From a virus, in the IMG/VR virus record IMGVR_UViG_3300000553_000092, positions 1 through 42,192 of that record: a stretch of 42,192 nt of DNA; one strand, given 5' to 3'. A program made the position numbers and the translations under genes. Position 1 is the stretch's first letter; each line of letters opens with the position of its first letter. Below the pieces are notes generated by a model. It was not told the origin of the DNA and made no database searches. It worked only from the letters and a program-made list of their open reading frames with translations. This document shows, one piece after another, positions 1-7,782 of this stretch.

Positions 1-186
1 ACCCACTTACTAATTGCTAAAGATGCAATGGTAGGGATTCTTGGTAATTCTGATTCAATGAGAGAGATTACCAAGCAATATGAAAAGATTAGATACGAGG
101 GTAAAAAATCATTTTATGATTGCATTGCTTTTGTTGCACTTGAATATGCAGACACACTAATCAAAGCAGAGGAGGAAAGCAGATGA
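1..186 (+). CDS. Small phage protein, 5' end outside window (partial)
   Basis: The frame is open from base 1 to a TGA at 184-186, giving the last 61 residues of a protein that begins upstream. It ends in an Ala/Glu-rich helix (FVALEYADTLIKAEEESR). Short proteins ending in a similar 'YADALI' helix are common in accessory regions of Bacteroides phages and prophages, but I know no function. The stop overlaps the next start (ATGA), so the two genes are probably translationally coupled. Confidence 0.6.
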   Translation, partial: THLLIAKDAMVGILGNSDSMREITKQYEKIRYEGKKSFYDCIAFVALEYADTLIKAEEESR

Positions 187-671
187 AACCAACAGACGAA
201 CAGATTAGGGAAGAAGCGAAAAAAGCGAATAGATACGGCTACCTTGGCGCACACGATAGAGCGTATATTGCTTTCAATGAGGGTTATGAAAAAGCACTCT
301 CACAACTTTCCGAACCTGTGCAGGAATTTCACAAGTTGGAAGATGATTGGGTAAGGTTAGATTTGTCAATATTGAAACAAGCAATTTATAAATGGGGCAT
401 GGATGCTCAATGTGAAATGATAATCGAAGAATGTTTGGAACTTGGACTTGCCCTTCAGAAGTTTAAACGTAGTGGGAATAAAGATCAGAAATATGCAAAT
501 ATCATTGATGAAATCGCAGATGTGACCATTATGATCACTCAAGCACACCAAATGTTTCCAAGGGATAGAATCCAAGAAAGGATTGATTTCAAAATTAATC
601 GTCTTACCGAAAGACTTAAAGACGAGTTATATGATAATAAATCATTTCCAAAACCATCAAGAAAGGAGTAA
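183..671 (+). CDS. MazG-like nucleotide pyrophosphohydrolase
   Basis: A 162-residue protein whose C-terminal half carries the all-alpha NTP-PPase signature: an EExxE motif (EECLE, about residues 82-86) followed by ExxD (EIAD, about 109-112) in two helices. Family members hydrolyse (d)NTPs to monophosphates and pyrophosphate; phage copies may clean nucleotide pools or lower host ppGpp. The N-terminal 60 residues are an unassigned extension. The start overlaps the preceding stop. This gene and the next few are GC-richer (about 42% in hand-counted stretches) than the replication genes downstream. The exact substrate cannot be read from sequence. Confidence 0.75.
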   Translation: MKPTDEQIREEAKKANRYGYLGAHDRAYIAFNEGYEKALSQLSEPVQEFHKLEDDWVRLDLSILKQAIYKWGMDAQCEMIIEECLELGLALQKFKRSGNKDQKYANIIDEIADVTIMITQAHQMFPRDRIQERIDFKINRLTERLKDELYDNKSFPKPSRKE

Positions 672-675
672 CAAA

Positions 676-867
676 ATGAGAACTATTATATGGCAAGAGT
701 TTAAAATAGGAGAAGTAGTAGAGCTGGATGCTGAGCTGGCACACCGAAGTAAAGTAATCGTAGTCGGACAATCTCCAAATCTACTGTTTACGAGAGTCAA
801 GGATGAAAACACATCATGGGATGTAATGACAAACAGATTAACGAAAATAAAGGAGGATATAAAATGA
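676..867 (+). CDS. Small hypothetical protein
   Basis: A 63-residue protein. I placed the start at the ATG at 676 because AAAGGAG precedes it at a good distance; the reading frame is open further upstream, but that part overlaps the MazG-like gene. The composition (IGEVVELDAEL, then a hydrophobic strand and VKDENTSWDV) suggests a small beta-rich fold. No function recognised. The stop overlaps the next start (ATGA). Confidence 0.65.
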   Translation: MRTIIWQEFKIGEVVELDAELAHRSKVIVVGQSPNLLFTRVKDENTSWDVMTNRLTKIKEDIK

Positions 868-1055
868 TTTGGTTAGCAGTAAATGCAAATGCAACAGAAA
901 TGATTAGTAACACAAAACCACATAGGGAAAGTGATGGGTTTTGGTCGTATGTTGACTACTGTGAAAGATTACCGATGGGAACTATTGAAAAGTTTATTTA
1001 TCGTAAATTGACATGGAATGATGAACCCGTAAAATTAAAGGAGCAATATAAATGA
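864..1055 (+). CDS. Small conserved phage protein
   Basis: A 63-residue protein starting at 864 behind a near-perfect Shine-Dalgarno AAGGAGG. The pattern MIWL...ISNxKP...LPxGTIEKxIxRKLTWxDEPVxL resembles short proteins that recur in Bacteroides phages and prophages (family recalled, not searched). Function unknown. It overlaps both neighbours by four bases and belongs to the same GC-richer block. Confidence 0.65.
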   Translation: MIWLAVNANATEMISNTKPHRESDGFWSYVDYCERLPMGTIEKFIYRKLTWNDEPVKLKEQYK

Positions 1056-1297
1056 CAGCAAGAGATAAGGCGGATGAACTTATTGATAAACTTAGTCCGA
1101 AATGTGCAGGAAATTCACAAACAATGCTGAATCGAAAATTAGCTGGTCAATGTGCCATCATCGCAGTAAAGGAAATCATTAAGCACAACTTGCATCTTGA
1201 TAAATGTATCCGATGGGGCAGTGACAATGTGAACGTGCTATATGAGGACTTAAAGTTTTGGGAGCAAGTATTAACAGAACTAAAAGCAATGCAATGA
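1052..1297 (+). CDS. Small conserved phage protein
   Basis: An 81-residue, mostly helical protein (MTARDKADELIDKL ... CAIIAVKEII ... FWEQVLTELKAM). It has the layout of a family common in Bacteroidota phages and prophages: a helix, then 'A(I/L)IAVxEII', then 'YWxEVxxEL'. Function unknown. AAAGGAG lies upstream of the ATG. The stop overlaps the next start. Confidence 0.65.
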   Translation: MTARDKADELIDKLSPKCAGNSQTMLNRKLAGQCAIIAVKEIIKHNLHLDKCIRWGSDNVNVLYEDLKFWEQVLTELKAMQ

Positions 1298-1695
1298 AAG
1301 CAAACGAACTGAGAATTGGGAATTTGGTAAAATACGCAGAAATAGTAATGAGAGTTACTTCTATTAGTGCCCAAATCGTAACTCTAAAGAGAAGATCTAT
1401 TACAGTAACTGCTCATATTGATAAAATTGAACCTATTGCTCTCACCGAAGAATGGCTATTGAAGTTTGGGTTTAAACAGTCTGAATACGAAGAACAATGT
1501 TACTGCTTAAGCGGATTAGATTTAAAATGGGGATATAGATATTTGGAGAACGAACCAAATTGGCATTACGGGCACGACTACGAACACGGAGGAGGTATGT
1601 CTTGTTTATGGCAACCAATAAAATTTGTTCATCAACTCCAAAACCTCTACTACGCACTTACTGGCAAAGAACTTGAAATAAGAAAAGAGAACTAG
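1294..1695 (+). CDS. Conserved phage protein of Bacteroidota (KANELRIGNLV family)
   Basis: A 133-residue protein read from the ATG at 1294, which overlaps the preceding stop. The in-frame ATG at 1258 lies inside the upstream gene and is less likely. It has the marks of a widespread uncharacterised family: MKANELRIGNLV at the N-terminus, PIALTEEWLLKFGF in the middle and a C-terminal VHQLQNLYYALTGKEL. The family is frequent in Bacteroides phages and prophages. No role is established, and no catalytic residues are evident. Confidence 0.75.
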   Translation: MKANELRIGNLVKYAEIVMRVTSISAQIVTLKRRSITVTAHIDKIEPIALTEEWLLKFGFKQSEYEEQCYCLSGLDLKWGYRYLENEPNWHYGHDYEHGGGMSCLWQPIKFVHQLQNLYYALTGKELEIRKEN

Positions 1696-1697
1696 CG

Positions 1698-1898
1698 ATG
1701 AAGGATGAAGTGAAGATTGATTTATCATTATTTAAAAATACGAAATGTTGTAGTAACTGTACATACTTTCTATATTGGGGACTACATACTGGAATTTGTG
1801 AAATCTCTTTAGATTTGTCAGCTAAATCTAATTCTGCAGGAAAATATTGTAAAAAATTTAAACAAAGAAAAGAAGAGAATGACAAAATTAATAATTGA
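1698..1898 (+). CDS. Small Cys-rich, probably zinc-binding protein
   Basis: A 66-residue protein with Cys residues arranged CCxxC near position 17, then single Cys residues in GICEIS and in KYCKKF. This spacing is typical of small phage proteins that bind one metal through four cysteines. Function unknown. The gene follows its neighbour by two bases, and its 3' end overlaps the next start by 20 bases. Confidence 0.6.
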   Translation: MKDEVKIDLSLFKNTKCCSNCTYFLYWGLHTGICEISLDLSAKSNSAGKYCKKFKQRKEENDKINN

Positions 1899-2094
1899 AA
1901 TTAGAGAGGGAGTACTTACAAGAGTTACTTCAAATATTACTATTGAACCTATCGAATATGTACTTGTCGATTGGGATAATATTAACGATGGAGATGAGTT
2001 TCCTGAAGAGTTTTATCCCGTCGATAATGTATCTTTGGATATCGATAAGATGTTAATTGGATTAAGAATTGATAATATTTTAAATACTGACTAA
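1879..2094 (+). CDS. Small acidic hypothetical protein
   Basis: A 71-residue acidic protein (IIEIREGVLTRV ... YVLVDWDNINDGDE). The pattern of two strands followed by 'VLVDWDNI..GD' is seen in short phage proteins of gut Bacteroidota. No function is known. It overlaps the upstream gene by 20 bases and abuts the next. Confidence 0.6.
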   Translation: MTKLIIEIREGVLTRVTSNITIEPIEYVLVDWDNINDGDEFPEEFYPVDNVSLDIDKMLIGLRIDNILNTD

Positions 2095-2095
2095 T

Positions 2096-2320
2096 ATGGC
2101 AGGAAGAATTAATAATGTTAAGAATGAGATTACCGCTTTTCTTAAGGAACATGCTGAACATTTAACTACAAAGATTAACGAATCTCCTACCAGACCCTTA
2201 ATCGGTCATATGATCAATTATGAAAGAGAAGTTTATTTTATTCCTTCAGAAAGATCTATAATGGATGAGAATGATGAGCTTTTGTTAGAAATGTTAATTG
2301 CAACTTTTTTATATGAGTAG
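2096..2320 (+). CDS. Small hypothetical protein
   Basis: A 74-residue protein, one base after the previous stop. It is predicted mostly helical (N-terminal KNEITAFLKEHAEHL, C-terminal ELLLEMLIATFLYE) with a short central strand. No recognisable motif or family. The tight spacing within a co-directional run supports it as real. Confidence 0.5.
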   Translation: MAGRINNVKNEITAFLKEHAEHLTTKINESPTRPLIGHMINYEREVYFIPSERSIMDENDELLLEMLIATFLYE

Positions 2321-2405
2321 ATATGTATTTCAAGTTGTAATTGCTGGATTTGGTAATAATCCAGATGAAGATGCTTATACTTTAGATGAAGAAGAAGATG
2401 AGTAA
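2313..2405 (+). CDS. Tiny acidic ORF
   Basis: A 30-residue ORF overlapping the previous stop (ATGAGTAG). It encodes a short strand (RYVFQVVIAG) and a very acidic tail (LDEEEDE). The strand-plus-acidic-tail composition looks like a genuine micro-protein rather than noise, but at this size coding cannot be proven. It partly fills the gap before the helicase gene. Confidence 0.35.
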   Translation: MSRYVFQVVIAGFGNNPDEDAYTLDEEEDE

Positions 2406-2439
2406 TTTCGATGAATTAGACAAACTTAAATATTAATTT

Positions 2440-3501
2440 ATGAGTTTTGAACAACTAAAAATTGAAGTAGAAAAGGGAATGTCAGGATTAAACAATGGCA
2501 TTCCTATGGGATTTAATAGACTTAATAGATATGTAGGTATTAGACGAAGAATTCTTACACTTGTGTTCGGAAGTCCTGGTTCTGGTAAATCTGCATATGT
2601 ACATTCTGCCTACATCTTATCACCTTTCGATTGGTATATTAAAAATAAAGACACTGTAAATATTAAATTTAAGGTTATTTTATTCTCCATGGAAAGAAGT
2701 AAGGTGTATATTCTTGCTAAATGGATGAGTAGAAAAATATTTATAGATCAAGGAGTATTTATACCTATTCAAAAATTGTTAGGATGGTGGGATGAAAAAC
2801 TTACAAAAGACGAACATGATCTTTTTTTAATGTTTGAACCTTATATGAATGAGCTTTTGGAATATGTAGATGTAATAGAAGGAGCTCAAAATCCTACTGC
2901 TATATATAAATATGTAAGAAATTATGCAGAAGCTAATGGTAAATTTGAACAGAAGGATGAATTCTCAAAAGTTTATATTCCAAATCATTCAAATGAAATA
3001 GTAATAGTTGCAGAAGATCATTTAGGTATTACTAAACTTGAAAAAGGACTTACTACAAAGAAAGAGGCAATTGATAAAGTCTCAGAGTATAATCAATTCT
3101 TTAGAGATACGTTAGGATACTCTCCAGTAACAGTCAGTCAATTAACAAGAAATCTTAGCAATCCTTTATTTCAAAAACAGACAAGTTTTGAACCTTCGAT
3201 AGATGATATTAAAGAAAGTGGAAGACCTGGTGAAGATAGTGACAATGTTATTAGTTTATTTGATCCGAGTAGATATAAAACTACTGATCCGAGTTATAAA
3301 GTTGATAATTTTATAGATCCTGCTACAGGTGGTAATTTCTTTAGAAAGATTAAAGTGTTAAAGAATACATACGGAGAGGATTCAATAGGTATTGGAATGG
3401 CATTCCATGGAGCTACTGGAATATTTAAAGAACTTCCTAAAGCAAACAATATGAACAATTTTAATTATACTGATATATTCAACGGAAGTTATTTTCTTTA
3501 A
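2440..3501 (+). CDS. DnaB-like (SF4) replicative helicase
   Basis: A 353-residue RecA-fold ATPase of the DnaB/SF4 family, expected to unwind DNA at the phage fork in partnership with the primase at 7742. Walker A is GSPGSGKS (44-51). The family's 'SMEx' signature is LFSMERS (81-87), a Walker B-like strand ends VIVAEDH (188-194), and the SQLTRN element (233-238) matches the sensor/loop region 'SQLxR'. It lacks the N-terminal primase-interaction domain of bacterial DnaB, as do many phage versions. No good Shine-Dalgarno is visible. It opens the replication module. Confidence 0.85.
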   Translation: MSFEQLKIEVEKGMSGLNNGIPMGFNRLNRYVGIRRRILTLVFGSPGSGKSAYVHSAYILSPFDWYIKNKDTVNIKFKVILFSMERSKVYILAKWMSRKIFIDQGVFIPIQKLLGWWDEKLTKDEHDLFLMFEPYMNELLEYVDVIEGAQNPTAIYKYVRNYAEANGKFEQKDEFSKVYIPNHSNEIVIVAEDHLGITKLEKGLTTKKEAIDKVSEYNQFFRDTLGYSPVTVSQLTRNLSNPLFQKQTSFEPSIDDIKESGRPGEDSDNVISLFDPSRYKTTDPSYKVDNFIDPATGGNFFRKIKVLKNTYGEDSIGIGMAFHGATGIFKELPKANNMNNFNYTDIFNGSYFL

Positions 3502-3519
3502 CATTTTAAAAATAAGAAT

Positions 3520-3702
3520 ATGGAATTTGAATGGATGAGTGAATTTCCTTCTGAGAAGAGAAACTGGTATTGGGAGTTTGAGTTAATTCCTCACATCTCC
3601 TTTGTAAATAATCCTGAGCAGGGATGGGCTATTGGAATTGGTTGGTTATTTTGGACATTTGCTATGTTTATTGATTTAGAAAATAATGGATTTATTCAGT
3701 AG
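3520..3702 (+). CDS. Small hypothetical protein, hydrophobic centre
   Basis: A 60-residue Trp-rich protein (seven Trp) with a hydrophobic stretch (WAIGIGWLFWTFAMFI) that could be one membrane segment or a buried helix. It sits between the two helicase genes and overlaps the SF2 helicase start by 17 bases. No family recognised. Confidence 0.5.
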   Translation: MEFEWMSEFPSEKRNWYWEFELIPHISFVNNPEQGWAIGIGWLFWTFAMFIDLENNGFIQ

Positions 3703-4780
3703 TCTTCCTATAAGAGATGTAAGACAGCAAGAATTTGCAAATCTTTGGATTAATTCTGGTAAGTTTGGGATTTTAAATCTTTGTCCACGTTTTGGTAAGA
3801 TAAGAACTACCATTAATATAATGGATATGATGAAACCTAAAAGAGTTCTTATTGTTTATCCTGATACAAAGATTAAGCAATCCTGGATAGAAGATTTTAA
3901 TTTTCGTAATTATTCTATGAATGGTATTGTATTTACTACATATTTATCATTAAAGAAGCATTATGAAGAAGAATACGATCTTATCATTTTAGATGAAATT
4001 CATTTGATATCTTCCGCTCAGACAAGAATAGCAATTGAGCTATTAGAAACGAATAAACAGGTACTAGGACTTACTGGTACATTGTCATCTGCAACAAAGA
4101 GTTATATAAAGATTAATCTGGGACTGAAGGTAATAGGAGAATACTCTATAGCTAAAGGTATTGAAGAAGGTATTCTTTCAGATTATCAGATTGTCGTTGT
4201 AAACACTCCTTTAGATAGTATAAAAAGGTTTAAGTATCCTAAGGGTTTCTATACTGAGGCAGATAGATATGGACATCTTTCCTGGGCTGTTGAAAATCTT
4301 ACTCAGAAAGAGAAAAACTCAAAATTTCTTCGTCTTATGAGAATGAGACTTATACAAAATTCTATTGCCAAGAAACAGAAGACTATTGATATTTTGCATA
4401 AGTACGCAGATGAAAGAATTCTTGTATTTTGTGGTATTACGAATCTTGCTGATTCTCTGGGTATTCCTTCCTATCATAGCAAGAGTGCTGAGAAGAAAAT
4501 CTTTGAGGATTTTGCAAATGGTTTTGGTAATCACCTGGCTGTAGTGAAGATCGGTAACACTGGAGTAACATATAAACCTCTAAATAAGGTGATTATCAAT
4601 TATTTTGACAGTAATGCTGAAAATATGACTCAGAAGATACTTAGAAGTATGTCTATGGAATATGATAATCCTGATAAGAAGGCTTATATCTATATTATCT
4701 CAACAAATGAATCAGAAGAGAGAAATTGGTTGAATAAGTCTCTCAGTTTTTTTGACAAAACCAAAATTAAATATGTATGA
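3686..4780 (+). CDS. SF2 (DEAD/DEAH-type) helicase
   Basis: A 364-residue SF2 ATPase. Motif I is a variant (CPRFGKIRT, 33-41), motif II is DEIH (103-106) in the strand LIILDEIH, and motif III is LTGTL (129-133). The second RecA-like domain follows, with IGNTGVTYKPLNKVII near motif V and QKILRSMSM in the place of motif VI. Compact SF2/SNF2-like helicases are a core replication gene of crAss-like phages and may act in replication restart or branch migration, as T4 UvsW does (inference). The canonical QxxGRxxR of motif VI is degenerate. Confidence 0.8.
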   Translation: MDLFSSLPIRDVRQQEFANLWINSGKFGILNLCPRFGKIRTTINIMDMMKPKRVLIVYPDTKIKQSWIEDFNFRNYSMNGIVFTTYLSLKKHYEEEYDLIILDEIHLISSAQTRIAIELLETNKQVLGLTGTLSSATKSYIKINLGLKVIGEYSIAKGIEEGILSDYQIVVVNTPLDSIKRFKYPKGFYTEADRYGHLSWAVENLTQKEKNSKFLRLMRMRLIQNSIAKKQKTIDILHKYADERILVFCGITNLADSLGIPSYHSKSAEKKIFEDFANGFGNHLAVVKIGNTGVTYKPLNKVIINYFDSNAENMTQKILRSMSMEYDNPDKKAYIYIISTNESEERNWLNKSLSFFDKTKIKYV

Positions 4781-5142
4781 AAGTAAGTAGATTTACAATT
4801 CCTATATATGGCTATACTGTTATATACATCAAATCAGATGATCAGATTGGAGAAGATGTAATGGTTAAGAGAGCTCTTAAGGAAGTAAAAGCTAAAGACG
4901 ATCAGATAGTAGATACAATTAGAAGAATGAACGATCGAATGGGAGGAGGAGAACATTACTATAATCCCGATCTTTTAAAAAGTGTAATTGTTATATTTTC
5001 TTCAAAAAGTAAAAAACAGAAAATATGTACAATAGCGCATGAAAAAAGACATTTAGAAGATGCTATTCTTGAAACTCTCGGAATAAAAGATAGAGAAGCT
5101 GCAGGATATCTTGCTGGATATCTTGCAGAAAAGTTAAGATAA
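4777..5142 (+). CDS. Putative small zinc metalloprotease-like protein (HExxH)
   Basis: A 121-residue protein overlapping the helicase stop (ATGA). Its C-terminal half has a perfect HExxH (HEKRH, 88-92) after a hydrophobic strand, followed 15 residues later by an acidic residue in DREAAGYLAGYLAEKL (E107). That is the order of zinc ligands in gluzincin-type peptidases (His, His, downstream Glu). Similar 'HExxH ... E.AYL.GYL' proteins occur in other Bacteroidota phages without known function (recalled, not searched). Protease activity is inferred from the motif only; no signal peptide is seen, so it would act in the cytoplasm or virion. Confidence 0.55.
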   Translation: MKVSRFTIPIYGYTVIYIKSDDQIGEDVMVKRALKEVKAKDDQIVDTIRRMNDRMGGGEHYYNPDLLKSVIVIFSSKSKKQKICTIAHEKRHLEDAILETLGIKDREAAGYLAGYLAEKLR

Positions 5143-5207
5143 ATTAGGATCTAACATTTTTAATTAGTATTTTTAATCTTTAATAATTATAAAAATGAGA
5201 AAGTAAA

Positions 5208-5873
5208 ATGAGTAAGTTAATTGCGTTAGTAGGTGAAACAGGAAGTGGGAAATCACACAGCATCCAGTTTTTAGATCCAAAGGAAACCTATATTATTTCT
5301 GTTGCTGGCAAGGAATTACCCTTTAAAGGTAGCTCCAAGCTTTATAACAGGGAAAGTAAGAATTACAAAGAAGTTACCGATACCTTAAGTGTTCATAGGT
5401 TATTAGAAACTTTGTCCAACACTGCTCCCCAGATCAAAACCATCATTATCGAAGATGGGAATTATCTTATGGCCTTTGACCTTGTAGCGAAAGCTACTGA
5501 GACAGGCTATACGAAGTTCTCGTTAATGGCACAACAGATGGTTAATTTGGTACAGACTTCCAAGAAGTTAAGAGATGATCTTACAATCGTCTACGTATCT
5601 CACTTGGAAGAAGTAGAGGATAGTGGTGACATTGTAAACTACAAGATGAAGACTGCTGGAAAAATGATCGACAATCAGATAAAACTGGAAGGTCTGTTTA
5701 CAGTGGTTCTTTATTCAGTACCAGAGACTACAGGAGGAAAGACTGACTACGGATTTATAACAAATCGTTATAAGAAGTATCCAGCCAAATCTCCTTTAGG
5801 AATGTTTGAGGACCTTAGGATTCCTAACAATCTTCAGATGGTTGTGGATAAAGTAAATGAGTATTATAAATAA
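5208..5873 (+). CDS. Sak4-like (AAA_24) RecA-fold ATPase
   Basis: A 221-residue P-loop ATPase: Walker A GETGSGKS (9-16), a Walker B-like strand TIIIEDGNYLM, and a third strand IVYVSHLEE ending in a sensor His. Length and layout match phage AAA_24/Sak4-type proteins, which promote single-strand annealing with a cognate SSB. The SSB gene follows immediately, which supports that role. The 65-base AT-rich gap upstream may hold a promoter, but I see no clear TAnnTTTG box. Confidence 0.75.
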   Translation: MSKLIALVGETGSGKSHSIQFLDPKETYIISVAGKELPFKGSSKLYNRESKNYKEVTDTLSVHRLLETLSNTAPQIKTIIIEDGNYLMAFDLVAKATETGYTKFSLMAQQMVNLVQTSKKLRDDLTIVYVSHLEEVEDSGDIVNYKMKTAGKMIDNQIKLEGLFTVVLYSVPETTGGKTDYGFITNRYKKYPAKSPLGMFEDLRIPNNLQMVVDKVNEYYK

Positions 5874-5900
5874 TAATAAAAACAAGTAAATTTAAAAAGT

Positions 5901-6794
5901 ATGAGTGCGATTGGTGGAGAAAAAAGAGTTTCAACAAATTTTTCACAACGAAAAGTAGGTCTATTTGAGGCTAAAGTAATTTGTGTCAATCCTGATGTAG
6001 AGAAATACAAAGACATCCTTGGTATTGAGCTAAAGGAAGATAGTAAAGCTACAGAGTATTTAGGAGTAAGTAATGATGGAAATGCTTATTTACGTCTGGA
6101 TATTTGGGTACAGGATGTAAGAAAGGATGAAACAGGTGGAAAATATCCAATTACTTTCTTTCTGGAGAACAAAGTTCGTGAGAATAAAGATCAAAGTAAA
6201 AAACAGTATATTAACGATATAGGATCGTGTACTTGGTCTGCTGATCCTAATGATTTTCCTACTTGGTTTAGAGGTGGTGATGGAAAGACTCCTCCTCGTG
6301 AATATCGTGAAGCATATGTTGGTGAAGAAGAATTGTATGGATTTCTTCGTACATGGCTAAGTGAACTTGATTATCGTCAGGCAGCCACTACATTACAGAT
6401 TGAGTGGAAAAAACTAATGAAAGGTAATGTGAAAGATATTGAAGAACAAATTAATGGTGAATGGTGTACTAATATCGTTTGTCTTGCTACAGTTAAGATT
6501 AAAGAGATTGATGGAGAAATGAAGGAGATTCAGCGTGTTTGGAATAAAGGCTTTCTGCCTCCATATGCAATGAAAAACTTCAGACTAGTTGATTATTCTG
6601 ATCAAAAAGTTCTTCAAAATCTGAAGCTGAAGAAGATGAAGGATATGAAGCCTCACGAAAAATTCGTTTTCAATCTTATTGGAGAGTATGGTTGTAAAGA
6701 TTATTACATTCTGAAAGATCTGCAAGATTATGATCCAAATAGCAACCTAGCTGCTTCAAACAAAACTATTGAAGAAGGAGATGATAATTATTAA
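5901..6794 (+). CDS. Single-stranded DNA-binding protein (large phage type)
   Basis: A 297-residue protein assigned as the phage SSB. It has an N-terminal strand-rich core (GLFEAKVICVNP ... AYLRLDIWVQDV ... KYPITFFLENKV) resembling the extended OB-fold SSBs of crAss-like phages, followed by an aromatic-rich part (CTWSADPNDFPTWF). The C-terminus is acidic (TIEEGDDNY), as in SSBs that recruit partners through an acidic tail. Position directly after the Sak4-like gene fits. The assignment combines fold impression and context, not a diagnostic motif. Confidence 0.65.
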   Translation: MSAIGGEKRVSTNFSQRKVGLFEAKVICVNPDVEKYKDILGIELKEDSKATEYLGVSNDGNAYLRLDIWVQDVRKDETGGKYPITFFLENKVRENKDQSKKQYINDIGSCTWSADPNDFPTWFRGGDGKTPPREYREAYVGEEELYGFLRTWLSELDYRQAATTLQIEWKKLMKGNVKDIEEQINGEWCTNIVCLATVKIKEIDGEMKEIQRVWNKGFLPPYAMKNFRLVDYSDQKVLQNLKLKKMKDMKPHEKFVFNLIGEYGCKDYYILKDLQDYDPNSNLAASNKTIEEGDDNY

Positions 6795-6813
6795 TGTAAG
6801 TTGATTGTTGAAT

Positions 6814-6850
6814 ATGCCCTAGGTGAAAACCTGGGGCATTATTTTTCTTA
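6814..6850 (+). terminator. Rho-independent terminator after SSB
   Basis: An 11-bp stem (6814-6824 with 6829-6839, one G-U pair) closed by a GAAA tetraloop and followed by a T-rich run (TTATTTTTCTT). It would stop the upstream replication operon just before the inserted endonuclease gene. Confidence 0.85.
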
Positions 6851-6884
6851 TTGCTTATAGTAACTAAATATCGCATTATATACC

Positions 6885-6892
6885 TATATTTG
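6885..6892 (+). promoter_or_regulatory. Candidate Bacteroidota -7 box of the endonuclease gene
   Basis: TATATTTG matches the TAnnTTTG consensus and lies 14 bases before the ATG at 6907. No TTTG is found 19-21 bases upstream, so only half of the promoter is supported. The terminator just upstream makes a new promoter necessary here. Confidence 0.5.
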
Positions 6893-6906
6893 TATAAAAC
6901 AATTCT

Positions 6907-7782
6907 ATGACAAATTTAGAAAAGGTAAAAGAACTCTATGAACAAGATTATGGAGTTACTGAAATTGGAGAAATTTTAGTTATGAAAACTTCTAATGTAG
7001 GCATGTATTTAAACAAAATATATGGAAAGGATAGACCTAAGAGAACTAGATATAGATATATAAATAGACAATATACCTTAAATGATAGATATTTTAAAAA
7101 AATTGATTCTGAAGATAAGGCTTATTTTTTAGGATTACTATATGCAGACGGATGTATGTCAAGTACAAGTAATGCTGTACAGCTTGCACTGCAAGAGGAA
7201 GATAGTTACATTATAGAAAAATTTAAAGAATATATTAATTCTGATAAACCTTTAGGATTTATAAAAAGTAGTGAAATACTAGGGTTTCATAATCTACAAA
7301 AAAAGTACTATAGAAAAAATCAGAATATTCTCATAATTAACTCTTCTAGAATAAAAGAGCAACTACTAAATTTAGGTTTGACTCCCAATAAATCCTTAAC
7401 TATTACTTTTCCCTCCTTTTTATATAGAGAGATGTTACTACATTTCATAAGAGGTTATTTCGATGGAGATGGATGTATTTCTGCTTCTCCTAAAAATAGA
7501 TGGGGTATATCAATAGCGGGTAATAAAGAGTTCTCTGAAGAATTATCACTCTATTTAAATTCAAATGATGTAAAATCCATAGTTGTAAAGCATCGTAAGA
7601 ATAATGTTTATTATAGTAGAATTGCTGGAAGATTGAATTGTATAGATTTTTACAATCTTATATATAAAGATTCAAGCATTTACTTAACTAGAAAATTTAA
7701 TAAATTTCAAGAATGTATAAAATCGACAAAAATGGAAAGATATGGCAATACATGGAGAAAGGAAAAAGTTACTAACACCTGA
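6907..7782 (+). CDS. LAGLIDADG homing endonuclease with N-terminal HTH
   Basis: A 291-residue free-standing homing endonuclease. Residues 1-45 resemble a helix-turn-helix (VTEIGEILVMKTSNVGMYL). The first LAGLIDADG motif is AYFLGLLYADG (72-82) and the second is FIRGYFDGDG (about 180-190), both with the catalytic Asp, so it should act as a monomer. It is inserted between SSB and primase and overlaps the primase start by 41 bases. A 31-base stretch at 7450-7480 is identical to the next endonuclease gene, showing recent shared origin. Its target is probably the SSB-primase junction of endonuclease-free relatives. Confidence 0.88.
   Translation: MTNLEKVKELYEQDYGVTEIGEILVMKTSNVGMYLNKIYGKDRPKRTRYRYINRQYTLNDRYFKKIDSEDKAYFLGLLYADGCMSSTSNAVQLALQEEDSYIIEKFKEYINSDKPLGFIKSSEILGFHNLQKKYYRKNQNILIINSSRIKEQLLNLGLTPNKSLTITFPSFLYREMLLHFIRGYFDGDGCISASPKNRWGISIAGNKEFSEELSLYLNSNDVKSIVVKHRKNNVYYSRIAGRLNCIDFYNLIYKDSSIYLTRKFNKFQECIKSTKMERYGNTWRKEKVTNT

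Noticed and set aside
2398-2436. 12-codon ORF just before the helicase gene
   Set aside because: Too short to tell from chance, although it overlaps the previous stop.
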